DNA from: Marinobacter sp. NP-4(2019)
Lineage (GTDB): Bacteria; Pseudomonadota; Gammaproteobacteria; Pseudomonadales; Oleiphilaceae
Assembly: GCF_003994855.1 (NCBI RefSeq)
Contig: NZ_CP034142.1
Coordinates: 1,240,001 to 1,304,000, forward strand
DNA length: 64,000 bases
Direction: 5' to 3'
The notes under the pieces were generated by a model. The model was given only the letters and a program-made list of their open reading frames with translations. It was not told the origin of the DNA and did not search any database. This document shows, one piece after another, positions 42,267 through 52,239 of the stretch; the first letter of the stretch is position 1, and every line of letters begins with the position of its first letter. The position numbers were made by a program, and so were the translations under genes.

Positions 42267-44242
42267 CCGTTATCGTTCTTCTGGTTGCCTGCCGCGGGAA
42301 ATAGTATCCTGAAGACCGTGCCCTCATTCCCCGTGCGGCAAGCGATGCTGCCCTCCATGTCGTCGATGAGCTGTTTAACAATGCTCAGGCCCAGTCCACT
42401 GTGACCTTTCCCCTTGCTGGTTGTTACCGGTGAGAACAAGGTGTTCCTGATCTTTTCAGGAATGCCGCCACCGTTGTCGGAAATTTCAAGTTCGACCCAG
42501 GTCCGGCCATCCTGCCAGACGGGGGCTGATGTTTTGATGGTCACCTGGTCCCCCTCGACCAGACTTTCGGCGGCATTGCGAACCAGATTGATGAGGATCT
42601 GTCGGATGGTCGATGGAGAGGCTGCAACCCCGGTGTCATCCTGGCACAGGGAAATTGCCAGTTGTTTGCTTTCATCGGCGAACAGGCCATCTTCCAGAAG
42701 CTCCTTCAGGACGTGGATCTCGTGATTCAGCACCGCGCTGGCGGTGTCGCCGGAATCTCCGACTGCCTCCGGGCGACTGATTCGTAACAGCAAGTCCCCG
42801 GCCCGATCCAGTTCTTCCCGGATCACATCCAGATCACTTTGTATGTCAGTATCGTCAAGGCGGTGACGAAGCTGATGAATATATTGCCGAATAATCGTCA
42901 GTGGATTGCTGACTTCGTGAAGCTGGCTGCGCAGTGAACGCTGCGCCAGTTCCGCATCCAGTTGGTCGTCGGTGTGGGATGTCCCGGTTTCCCCGCGGGC
43001 CAGGGATTTGGCCAGTTCGGCGGTAAAGAGAGTGGCCATGTTTTCGGCAGCAACTGAATTGGTGTTATCCGTGCCCAGTACAAACACCCCGGGGCATCCG
43101 GTCTCCGTGACGACGGGGACGGCGAGCAGTGACGGTGTGCGCAGTAGTGAAAGCAGTTGACGGTCCAGAACCGTTTGATTTCGATCCGCCAGATGAACGG
43201 CTCTTTGCCGGACAAAGGCTTCAGTCAGGACGCTGGTGCCCGGGTTGCTGGCGATGCTGAGACTGGGGATGTCACTGATGGTTCCGGACAGCAGGGTCAG
43301 GCCGTCGGTCGTGCGACCAAAGCACAGTGCCTGCAGGCCGGTGATCAGGGTCAGGCTGCTGACGGTGTCCGCCAGGACCTTTGCCGGTGTGCCGTCCAGG
43401 GATGACATGTTAAGGGCATGGCAGGCCAGGGTTTGTTCAAGGACAGCACGCTTTAATTGACGCTGAGCTGCAGTAGGGTTGTATTCGTCGTTCAGGGGAA
43501 TGCCAAGAGATTCCGCGACGCCAGTGACTTCCCGGTCGATACGCCGGTTGATCTCCAGAGTCAGGTCCTCGCTCAAACCAAACACCGTACCCGCCGCCGC
43601 GATACCTGCGGTATCCGACAGCGCCAATCTGGTAGCGAGGCTAATCAGTTTGACCAGATGTCCTGCATCCCGGATCTCTGACGGCATAGCCTGCTGGTAT
43701 CGCATGGCATCTTCCGCCATGGCACCCAGCCCCCAGGACCGGACCAGCTCTGCTGCAATATCGCACTGGTGGTTCAGATAGTATTGCCGGGCTTCGCCGG
43801 GGGGAGATTTCAGGGCAAGAAGTTCTCCGATGTTGTGGAGCATGCCCAGCATGAATGCCTGATCGGGTTCCGGGTAACGGGTGAGGGTGGCCAGTGCCCT
43901 TGCGGTTAGCGCCGTGGTCAGAGATAGTCGCCAGAAATCCCGCAGTTGCTGCCATTGATCCGCACCCAGCTCAAGCATCATCTGGCGGAGAGCTGCTGTC
44001 AATAACAGGGTTTGAAAGCGCTGGGTGCCCAGGCGTAACAGGGCCTGGTCAATTGAGTGTAACTGGGTGGCAGGTCCGTAAAGTGCGGAATTGGCAACCG
44101 CAAGCACTCGGACGGCCAATGCGGTGTCGGTGGAAACAATATCACTGATCTTGCGGTAGCTGTCGTCCTGGTGACAGGCTTCCAGCGCTCGCAGGGTAAC
44201 CTCCGGAAGACTTGGTAACTGAATGTCTGGGGCTGTTTGCAT
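42263..44242 (-). CDS. HDOD-GAF sensor histidine kinase
   Basis: 659 residues without membrane segments. HDOD domain at residues 1-200 (LPSLPEVTLRALEACHQ, IVSTDTALAVRVLAVANSALYG, MLGMLHNIGELLAL), a GAF-like part about 280-420 (LLSLLRTPSLLAVPVVTETGCPGVFVLG), then a kinase core: phosphoacceptor QLHEVSNPLTIIRQYI (His near 440), N box QILINLVRNAAESL, G boxes ISDNGGGIPEKI and GHSGLGLSIVKQLI. The HEVSNPL H-box is of the kind seen in kinases that pair with c-di-GMP regulators. A cytoplasmic signal is likely. It overlaps the REC-PAS-GGDEF-EAL gene by 4 bp and is divergent from the MinD-like gene. Confidence 0.9.
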   Translation of the reverse strand: MQTAPDIQLPSLPEVTLRALEACHQDDSYRKISDIVSTDTALAVRVLAVANSALYGPATQLHSIDQALLRLGTQRFQTLLLTAALRQMMLELGADQWQQLRDFWRLSLTTALTARALATLTRYPEPDQAFMLGMLHNIGELLALKSPPGEARQYYLNHQCDIAAELVRSWGLGAMAEDAMRYQQAMPSEIRDAGHLVKLISLATRLALSDTAGIAAAGTVFGLSEDLTLEINRRIDREVTGVAESLGIPLNDEYNPTAAQRQLKRAVLEQTLACHALNMSSLDGTPAKVLADTVSSLTLITGLQALCFGRTTDGLTLLSGTISDIPSLSIASNPGTSVLTEAFVRQRAVHLADRNQTVLDRQLLSLLRTPSLLAVPVVTETGCPGVFVLGTDNTNSVAAENMATLFTAELAKSLARGETGTSHTDDQLDAELAQRSLRSQLHEVSNPLTIIRQYIHQLRHRLDDTDIQSDLDVIREELDRAGDLLLRISRPEAVGDSGDTASAVLNHEIHVLKELLEDGLFADESKQLAISLCQDDTGVAASPSTIRQILINLVRNAAESLVEGDQVTIKTSAPVWQDGRTWVELEISDNGGGIPEKIRNTLFSPVTTSKGKGHSGLGLSIVKQLIDDMEGSIACRTGNEGTVFRILFPAAGNQKNDNG

Positions 44243-44449
44243 GGGCTACCTGTGAACGCCTGTGTCGCTATGCTCTGACGACATGTTCATTATTCTTGTC
44301 CGTCAAGAGCTTAGACAATAACGTGGATTTATTAAACTGTTATTGCTGAAATTTTGAACGTTGTGTTATCCAGTTTGTGATATGTGTAGAATTTGGACAG
44401 GTTACGGTGGCTCTTTATTCCTTTCAATTATGGATGCTCAACACTGGCG

Positions 44450-45757
44450 ATGACGGCTACCCCGCGAGCAAAGCACAAAGTGAACCAGCCCCGAACGGTT
44501 GCAATTACCGGCGGTAAAGGTGGCGTGGGAAAAACATCCGTGGCATTGAACCTTGCGCTGACTCTTGCAAGGGAGGGGAGCCGTGTTCTTCTACTGGACG
44601 GTGACACGGATCTGGCGAATGTCAGCATCATGCTGGGGCGGTATCCCCGTAAGACCCTGGCCAATGTGATTTCCGGTGAATGTTCCCTGGGTGACGTGAT
44701 CATGGCTGTGGACCATGATCTGCATATCGTCCCTGGCGCTTCCGGTGTTCAGGAATGCCTTGATATGGATGCCGGGGCCAGCGTGAGTATTCTCAAAGCC
44801 TTACACCGGCTGGAAACCCGGTATGACTATGTCATTACCGACACCGCTGCGGGTCTTCAGGCCGTCGGACTGCATATGATTGCCGCGTCGGAACTGGCCT
44901 GTGTTGTGGTCACTCCCGATCCGGCGTCGTTGACCGACGCCTTTTCTCTGATCAAGGTTCTCCAGCGGCGCGGTTATAAAAGGGTTCCCAGTGTGCTGGT
45001 GAACATGGCCCAGGGGGCCAGTCAGGCCCGCTCCGTGTTCCAGCGCCTGGATTCCGCGGCACAACGTCATCTGGGGCTTTCACTTCATTACCTGGGGGCA
45101 GTATGGCGGGACGAAACCCTGCGGCAATCAGTACTGGATCAGCGTCCCGTTGCGCTGATGCCGTCGTCGGATCCTTCCTGTCGGCAGTTTCGCACCCTCG
45201 CGGACATGTTGCACCTGCGCCTTGGTCAGGTGAGCCCGCGAAAGGCGGGGATTGCCGCATACTGGTATGAGGCTTCTCGCCGGACCCCGCCGCAGAAGAA
45301 GAAACCACCTGCCGGTGGACGGTCTGTCAGTGTGAAGGAAAGGAGCCTGGAGCTGGTCGGGGAGCTGGGTGAGTTGCTGGCTCAGGAAAAGGATGCTGCG
45401 ATGCTTCGATATGATGCATTCAACGGGTTGTTTGCACTGCTGGGGCGCACGTTGGATGAGACCACCATCGAGATTATCCAGACCGGTCTGGCGGCTTTCG
45501 AATGGGAGAATCTGTCTGTGGAGCAGCGCCATCATTTTGCGGCTCATCTACGCCAGCTGGCGGACCAGGTCGCTTCCTTCCGGGATAATAGAGAGCCGGC
45601 ACCTGGACAGATTGCAGAGTCACCAGTTCCGTTCTATGACCGGGGACGTTTTGGTGAGCAGGATCAGTTGGTTAAAGCGTTGAAGGAACAGCCCACCGAT
45701 ATTTCGCTGGACCAGCTTTTGCGGTCGCTGGCAGCGTCTGACAGGGATCGTTCCTGA
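44450..45757 (+). CDS. MinD/FleN-like ATPase with extra C-terminal domain
   Basis: 435 residues from ATG 44450; the start is uncertain because no good ribosome site is seen and the frame is open back to 44393. Residues about 15-270 form a deviant-Walker-A ATPase (ITGGKGGVGKTSVALNLAL; LLLDGDTDLANVSIMLG; DYVITDTAAGLQ; VVVTPDPASLTDAFSLIK), most like FleN/FlhG that limits flagellar number. The C-terminal 160 residues (RSVSVKERSLELVGELGEL onwards) are not part of FleN and are not recognised. No flagellar genes are nearby. It is divergent, 207 bp away, from the HDOD kinase-c-di-GMP pair, which suggests a common task such as positioning of a surface structure. Confidence 0.82.
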   Translation: MTATPRAKHKVNQPRTVAITGGKGGVGKTSVALNLALTLAREGSRVLLLDGDTDLANVSIMLGRYPRKTLANVISGECSLGDVIMAVDHDLHIVPGASGVQECLDMDAGASVSILKALHRLETRYDYVITDTAAGLQAVGLHMIAASELACVVVTPDPASLTDAFSLIKVLQRRGYKRVPSVLVNMAQGASQARSVFQRLDSAAQRHLGLSLHYLGAVWRDETLRQSVLDQRPVALMPSSDPSCRQFRTLADMLHLRLGQVSPRKAGIAAYWYEASRRTPPQKKKPPAGGRSVSVKERSLELVGELGELLAQEKDAAMLRYDAFNGLFALLGRTLDETTIEIIQTGLAAFEWENLSVEQRHHFAAHLRQLADQVASFRDNREPAPGQIAESPVPFYDRGRFGEQDQLVKALKEQPTDISLDQLLRSLAASDRDRS

Positions 45758-45808
45758 TCCCATTCTTCTCGCCTATCGCGGGATACCCGCACCCAACATT
45801 TATTTCAT

Positions 45809-45836
45809 TTGATTGTTTCTGTTTGTAGCGTACATT
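45809..45836 (+). promoter_or_regulatory. Candidate promoter of the fatty acyl-CoA reductase gene
   Basis: TTGATT (45809-45814), 16 bp, TACATT (45831-45836), in the AT-rich 258 bp before the reductase gene. It would leave a leader of about 170 bases containing a run of seven or more Ts near 45886. AAGGAG about 10 bp before the ATG serves as ribosome site. Inference from consensus only. Confidence 0.35.
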
Positions 45837-46015
45837 TGTCCTGTGTCACCGCACTGTCATCGAAGTCGTGCAATTATTAATCTCTTTTTTTCGGATAGTG
45901 GCCTGCTTAATGCAGCAGCTATCCTCGTGCTTTCTTTATGTTCGCCATAGGGCTGTAGACGGTCAGGAAAGAAGCATTCATAGCCACAGACTATTTATGA
46001 GAAGGAGTTCTCGGC

Positions 46016-47551
46016 ATGGTACAACAGCTTCAAACTTCAGAGTCATCTTCCACCGTTCTTGAACATTTGCGCGGCAGGCATGTGCTGGTAACGGGCACAA
46101 CTGGCTTCCTGGGTAAGGTGGTTCTGGAAAAACTGATTCGTGCGGTTCCCGACATTGGAGGGATCCATCTGCTGATCCGGGGAAACAAACGGCACCCCAA
46201 TGCCCGTGAGCGTTTCCTTCACGAAATTGCCACTTCTTCGGTTTTCGAGAGATTGCGTCAGGAGGATAACGAGGCCTTCGAGACCTTTATTGAAGAGCGG
46301 GTGCACTGTATTACCGGTGAAGTGACGAAGCCCCGTTTCGGATTGACCCCCGAGCGCTTCGCGACACTTGCCAACCAGGTGGATGCGTTCATCAACTCCG
46401 CCGCAAGCGTGAATTTCCGCGAAGAACTGGATAAGGCGCTCACCATCAACACCCTGTGTCTGAATAACGTGGTGGAACTGGCTCGGCGGAACAACAGGAT
46501 GGCGGTTATTCAGGTGTCCACCTGCTACGTGAATGGCAAGAATTCCGGTCAGGTGACCGAATCGGTCATTAAACCCGCCGGTGAGAACATTCCCCGTAGC
46601 ACGGCAGGTTACTATGAGATAGACGAGCTGGTCCGGCTTCTGGAAGACAAAATTGCCGACGTCCGATCCCGGTATTCCGGAAAGGTGCTGGAAAAGAAGC
46701 TGGTTGATCTGGGGATTCAGGAGGCCAACCACTACGGTTGGAGTGATACCTACACCTTTACCAAGTGGTTGGGTGAGCAGCTGTTGATGAAAGCTCTGGA
46801 TAAGCGTGCACTGACCATCGTCAGGCCCTCCATTATTGAAAGCGCTCTGGAAGAACCTGCCCCGGGCTGGATTGAAGGCGTTAAAGTGGCCGATGCCATT
46901 ATCCTTGCCTACGCCAGGGAGAAAGTAACGCTTTTCCCCGGTAAGCGCAGCGGTATCATTGATGTGATTCCGGTGGACCTGGTTGCCAACGCTATCATTC
47001 TGTCCTTTGCTGAAGCTCTGGTTGAGCCACCACAGCGCAGGATTTACCAGTGTTGCAGCGGTAGCAGCAACCCCATTTCCCTGGGCGAATTCATTGATCA
47101 TCTGATGGCAGAGTCCAAGGCCAACTACGCTGCTTATGAACAACTGTTCTATCGTCAGCCGAGCAAACCATTCATTGCGGTGAACCGTAAGCTATTCGAC
47201 GCTGTGGTAGGCGGAATGCGAATACCGTTAAGCCTGACCAGTCGGGTTATGCGAATGCTGGGTCAGAACCGGGAACTTAAAATGTTGCGAAACCTCGACA
47301 CCAGTCGTTCCCTGGCAACGATTTTTGGCTTCTACACCGCACCAGACTACGTTTTCCGCAATGATTCCCTGCAGGCCCTGGCCTCCAGGATGGGGGAGCA
47401 GGATCAGGCGTTGTTCCCGGTGGATGCCCGCCGGATCGACTGGTCATTTTATTTGCGCAAGACTCACCTTGCGGGATTGAATCAGTACGCCCTGAAAGAG
47501 CGTAAGCTGTACAGTCTTCGTAGTGCAAAAGCGCGCAAGAAAGCTGCTTGA
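46016..47551 (+). CDS. Alcohol-forming fatty acyl-CoA reductase
   Basis: 511 residues. N-terminal Rossmann domain with LVTGTTGFLGKVVLEKL (residues 23-39), the catalytic Tyr and Lys in DTYTFTKWLGEQ (about 246-251), and DVIPVDLVANAI; the C-terminal part is the FAR_C/sterile domain (FIDHLMAESKANYAAYEQLF onwards). This is the size of the Marinobacter reductase that turns fatty acyl-CoA into fatty alcohol with NADPH in one protein, supplying alcohols for wax esters; the other Marinobacter type is longer (about 660). A partner wax ester synthase is not in the window. acs follows 323 bp later. Confidence 0.93.
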   Translation: MVQQLQTSESSSTVLEHLRGRHVLVTGTTGFLGKVVLEKLIRAVPDIGGIHLLIRGNKRHPNARERFLHEIATSSVFERLRQEDNEAFETFIEERVHCITGEVTKPRFGLTPERFATLANQVDAFINSAASVNFREELDKALTINTLCLNNVVELARRNNRMAVIQVSTCYVNGKNSGQVTESVIKPAGENIPRSTAGYYEIDELVRLLEDKIADVRSRYSGKVLEKKLVDLGIQEANHYGWSDTYTFTKWLGEQLLMKALDKRALTIVRPSIIESALEEPAPGWIEGVKVADAIILAYAREKVTLFPGKRSGIIDVIPVDLVANAIILSFAEALVEPPQRRIYQCCSGSSNPISLGEFIDHLMAESKANYAAYEQLFYRQPSKPFIAVNRKLFDAVVGGMRIPLSLTSRVMRMLGQNRELKMLRNLDTSRSLATIFGFYTAPDYVFRNDSLQALASRMGEQDQALFPVDARRIDWSFYLRKTHLAGLNQYALKERKLYSLRSAKARKKAA

Positions 47552-47874
47552 TGGCCCGTCAGGCGTCTGGTCTATGGCTGGGCGCCTTTGGTACCCCCCC
47601 TTTTTTGAAATCCCATTCCGACACCTTGCGGTTCGGTGTGACAGGGCTATCCTTTTATCCAGGCTCTCAAATAACGTGATTACCCGTTGTTATCATATGG
47701 GTTTAGCTCCTGTCTCGTAGAAAAGTTCAGGAACATTAGGACGTTAGTCTAATTCATTGTGTGGTGGCACACATGTTGAACTACAGCTATCCGTCTTCAG
47801 GGCCGAGATGCCCGACACTCTCTGTATTACAAAACCGATAATGACAACAGACTCTAAACTATAGGGGGAGCACA
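47552..47874. other. Intergenic region between fatty acyl-CoA reductase and acs
   Basis: 323 bp without a credible gene. Near its left end AGGCG...CGCCT (about 47562-47588) followed by a C7T6 tract may weakly terminate the reductase transcript, and ACACC/GGTGT form a small hairpin near 47620. The right half should hold the acs promoter and any CrbR-type binding site; GGGGGAG (just before 47875) is the acs ribosome site. A TGGCAC...TTGAA string at 47765-47780 resembles a sigma-54 promoter but lacks the essential GC. Confidence 0.5.
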
Positions 47875-49821
<1,947 letters not shown>

Positions 49822-49841
49822 GGCCTGCTTGTTATCAGGCC
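49822..49841 (+). other. Small hairpin between acs and the regulator gene
   Basis: GGCCTG (49822-49827) and CAGGCC (49836-49841) pair over an 8-base loop directly behind the acs stop. Without a T-run it is unlikely to terminate fully; it may protect the acs mRNA 3' end or attenuate read-through into the regulator gene, 45 bp after acs. Confidence 0.35.
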
Positions 49842-49865
49842 GTGTACCTGTGAGGAATCTGTTGA

Positions 49866-50531
49866 ATGACACAAACCATTATCATCGCCGATGATCACCC
49901 GCTGTTTCGTGCAGCTTTGAAGCAGGCGGTCAGTCAGGCGGTTCCTGATGCGGAAACAGTCGAGGTCGACAGCATCAAGGCGCTGCAGGCGGCGGTGGAG
50001 TCGCATCCGGATGCGGATCTGGTGCTGCTGGATCTCAATATGCCGGGTGCCCACGGCTTCTCCGGGCTGGTGTTCATGCGCGGGCAGTATCCGGGGTTGC
50101 CGGTGGTGGTTGTGTCGGGATCGGAGGAATTGCAGGTGATGCGTCGTTCGATCGACTATGGGGCGTCCGGCTTCATTCCGAAGTCGGCGCCGCTGCCGAC
50201 CATTACCGAGGCGATCCAGGCTGTCCTGGAAGGGGATGTCTGGCTGCCGGAAGGTGTGGCGGACAAGATTGAGCAGATGCATTCGGATATGACGGATTTT
50301 TCCGAGAAGCTGGCGTCGCTGACGCCGCAGCAGTTCCGGGTGCTGGGTATGTTGGCCGAGGGGCTTCTGAACAAGCAGATTGCGTATGATCTGGATGTGT
50401 CGGAGGCGACCATCAAGGCACATATTACGGCGGTGTTCCGGAAGCTTGGAGTTCGGAACCGGACTCAGGCGGTGATTGCGATTCAGCAGATGGAGATTGA
50501 TCCTTCGGATCAGTCGTTGTCTGGTAGCTGA
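49866..50531 (+). CDS. LuxR-family response regulator, CrbR/ErdR-like
   Basis: 221 residues. Receiver with the acidic pair DD (9-10), phosphorylation Asp56 (LLDLNMPGAHGFSGL), Thr/Ser and Lys (FIPKSAP) positions; LuxR-type helix-turn-helix at about 150-210 (LTPQQFRVLGMLAEGLLNKQ, SEATIKAHITAVFRKLGVRNRTQAV). In Pseudomonas and Vibrio the CrbS/CrbR (MxtR/ErdR) system activates acs, and regulators of this NMPG(M/A)HG type sit next to acs. It lies directly behind acs, so feedback control is likely. The cognate kinase is not in the window. A strong terminator follows. Confidence 0.85.
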   Translation: MTQTIIIADDHPLFRAALKQAVSQAVPDAETVEVDSIKALQAAVESHPDADLVLLDLNMPGAHGFSGLVFMRGQYPGLPVVVVSGSEELQVMRRSIDYGASGFIPKSAPLPTITEAIQAVLEGDVWLPEGVADKIEQMHSDMTDFSEKLASLTPQQFRVLGMLAEGLLNKQIAYDLDVSEATIKAHITAVFRKLGVRNRTQAVIAIQQMEIDPSDQSLSGS

Positions 50532-50557
50532 CGTTCAGCTTTGTCTGGTGTATGTGA

Positions 50558-50588
50558 AACGGGAGCCTTGGGGCTCCCGTTTTTTTTT
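50558..50588 (+). terminator. Rho-independent terminator after the acs-regulator pair
   Basis: ACGGGAGCC pairs with GGCTCCCGT over a short TTGG loop, followed by eight or more Ts (50580-50588). It lies 26 bp after the regulator's stop codon. Confidence 0.93.
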
Positions 50589-50617
50589 GCTCCTTTGGCT
50601 CTTTTGCTTCGGAGTGG

Positions 50618-50729
50618 GGCGCTGGGCGGGTGGACCTTCCACGGGCACGCTACAAGCACATCCCTGTGCGCTTCGCTTCGGCCATCCATGGCCGAAGAGA
50701 TCCCGTGGAAGGTCCACCCGCCCAGCGCC
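50618..50729 (-). repeat. Nested palindromic element, copy 1 (left of the desaturase gene)
   Basis: Outer arms 50618-50645 and 50702-50729 are perfect 28-bp reverse complements (left arm starts GGCGCTGGGCGGGTGGACC). Between them lie two more hairpins: GCACA-TCCC-TGTGC (50656-50669) and CTTCGGCCAT-CC-ATGGCCGAAG (50676-50697). Read on the minus strand, the inner 56 bases match copy 2 at 52119-52231 in order and spacing (CCATGGATGG, then GAGCG/GAAGCG, ACAGGGATGT, AGCGTG), but the outer arms are different. No coding capacity. It stands between the regulator terminator and the desaturase promoter. Probably a REP-like or miniature mobile element. Confidence 0.85.
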
Positions 50730-50814
50730 TCCGGCTCCGGTGATGGCTTCTCTTTCCGCGAATACGCGTGTACGCAAATAATATTTTAATCACCAAATAT
50801 TCATCTAACTGCCA

Positions 50815-50843
50815 TTGTCATTGTTGTTTTCTTTCTGTAAATT
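50815..50843 (+). promoter_or_regulatory. Candidate sigma-70 promoter of the desaturase gene
   Basis: TTGTCA (50815-50820), exactly 17 bp, TAAATT (50838-50843), in a distinctly AT-rich stretch about 73 bp before the desaturase ATG. First box 5 of 6, second box weaker. No operator half-sites are obvious. Confidence 0.5.
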
Positions 50844-50915
50844 CGGCTCACACTTGTACGCTCAAATTCAAGTAGGCGTGCTGAGCCATTGTGTTTTCAG
50901 AATGAAAGGTGACGA

Positions 50916-51995
50916 ATGAACGCTGCTGTAAAGCCCGATTCCATGGGAAATGCTGTGTTTGGAAAACCCGATGAGCGCGAGCTTCGGGACCGGATGAAGA
51001 AGGAGCTGCCGGCGGATACGTTTCAGGCGCAGACCTGGCGGGTGATCTGGTTTCTGCCGTTGCAGCTGATCATCTGGGGTGGGATTGCGACGATTCTGCT
51101 GGCGGGTTTGCCGTGGTATGCAAATCTGGGGCTTGGGCTGGTGGTGGGGCACACCATTGGCTGTCAGGCGCTGTTGGCCCATGAGGTATTGCACGGGGCG
51201 CTGGGGATGAGCAAGCGCTGGCAGAATTTCTTTGGCTGGCTGGGGTTCGGGCCTTTGATCGTGCCGCCGGAGTTCTGGCGGAAGTGGCACAATGTGGTGC
51301 ACCACGGCAATACCAACGCCGGGGATACGGATCCGGACAGTTTTGGTACCCTGCGTCGCTACAAGACCGATCCCAAGCAGAAGAAGTTCACCAAGCTGGC
51401 GCCGGGTTCGGGGACCTGGTACAGCTACCTGTTCCTGACCTATTCGTTCACCTTCCATGCGCAGTTGGTGCTGTGGTTCCAGGCCAAGCGCCGCAGGCAG
51501 TTCCAGGGTTTCGATCGTAGCAAGGCGATTCGTCAGACTTTCTATTGCATGGCCGTCTGGGCGGTGCTGGCGGTGATTTCCGGGCCGTTGGCACTGTTTA
51601 CGGTGTTGATACCGTTCATGGTGGCCAACGCCCTGGGGCAGGGGTATATCCTCACCAATCATTTCCTGCGTCCGCAGACGGCTACCAATAATCCGCTGGA
51701 TAACTCCATGAGCCTGCGGAGCCATCCGGTTCTGGATCGGTTGCACTTCCGGTTCAGTCACCATGTGGAGCACCATTTCTTCCCGAAAATGGGACACAAC
51801 ATGGCGCCGCGGGTGCGGAAGTGGCTGGAGGAGAATCATGGTGAGCGGTACATGGCCATGCCTCATAGCACGGCGCTGAAGCTGCTATACACGACGCCGA
51901 GGGTTTATAAGTCGTCTACAGAGCTGGTGGATCCGAATAATCCGGAGCGGGTGTTTGATTTGTTGCCATTGCAGAAACAATACGCGGCCAGATAA
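50916..51995 (+). CDS. Membrane fatty acid desaturase
   Basis: 359 residues. The three histidine boxes of di-iron membrane desaturases are present: HEVLHG (about residue 88), HNVVHHGNTN (about 127) and HHVEHHFFPKMGHN (about 284). Hydrophobic pairs lie at about 45-85 and 185-245. It would insert a double bond into acyl chains of membrane lipid or acyl-CoA; the position on the chain cannot be told from sequence. AAAGGTGACG provides a ribosome site before ATG 50916. It is a single-gene unit bracketed by two palindromic repeat elements. Confidence 0.93.
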   Translation: MNAAVKPDSMGNAVFGKPDERELRDRMKKELPADTFQAQTWRVIWFLPLQLIIWGGIATILLAGLPWYANLGLGLVVGHTIGCQALLAHEVLHGALGMSKRWQNFFGWLGFGPLIVPPEFWRKWHNVVHHGNTNAGDTDPDSFGTLRRYKTDPKQKKFTKLAPGSGTWYSYLFLTYSFTFHAQLVLWFQAKRRRQFQGFDRSKAIRQTFYCMAVWAVLAVISGPLALFTVLIPFMVANALGQGYILTNHFLRPQTATNNPLDNSMSLRSHPVLDRLHFRFSHHVEHHFFPKMGHNMAPRVRKWLEENHGERYMAMPHSTALKLLYTTPRVYKSSTELVDPNNPERVFDLLPLQKQYAAR

Positions 51996-51999
51996 TGTT

Positions 52000-52083
52000 G
52001 TCGGTTTACTGCCCTGCGGGCCTAAGCCGACCTATGCTGTGATGCCGGAATGTTTGTCGGATTACGCCTGAGGCTAATCCGAC
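52000..52083. repeat. Two tandem diverged GTCGG-TTA hairpins after the desaturase
   Basis: Copy A (52000-52031) reads GTCGGTTTA...GCCC-TGC-GGGC...TAAGCCGAC; copy B (52056-52083) reads GTCGGATTA...GCC-TGA-GGC...TAATCCGAC. Both are followed by CTA. The GTCGGATTA/TAATCCGAC hairpin is a dispersed palindromic repeat I know from many proteobacterial genomes. They start 5 bp after the desaturase stop and may act as its transcript end. Confidence 0.75.
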
Positions 52084-52118
52084 CTACGTCATGCCCCGAA
52101 CTGGGACAAATGCTCGGA

Positions 52119-52231
52119 GGAGCGGGCGGAAGGGCCGTATTCCAAAACCGTGCGGAGCCATGGATGGCGGAGCCGAGCGTACAGGGATGTATCCACAGCG
52201 TGTTTTGGAATACGGCCCTTCCGCCCGCTCC
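52119..52231 (+). repeat. Nested palindromic element, copy 2 (right of the desaturase gene)
   Basis: Outer arms 52119-52148 and 52202-52231 are perfect 30-bp reverse complements (left arm starts GGAGCGGGCGGAAGGGCC). The 53 inner bases hold GGAGCCATGGATGGCGGAGCC and GTACAGGGATGTATCC, matching the inverted core of copy 1, while the arms share little sequence with that copy. It ends 9 bp from the stop of the minus-strand dehydrogenase gene. No T-run follows the hairpin on either strand, so it is not a classical terminator. Confidence 0.85.
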
Positions 52232-52239
52232 GGACTCGA

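Noticed and set aside
45868..46062. 64-codon open frame before the fatty acyl-CoA reductase
   Set aside because: It overlaps the reductase start, has no ribosome site and no recognisable sequence; it is better read as leader.
47765..47780. Sigma-54-like promoter upstream of acs (TGGCAC-N5-TTGAA)
   Set aside because: The spacing fits, but the essential GC of the -12 element (TTGC) is TTGA here.
50618..50729. Copy 1 of the palindromic element as a transcription terminator
   Set aside because: No T-run follows on either strand, and a strong terminator already lies 30 bp upstream at 50558-50588.
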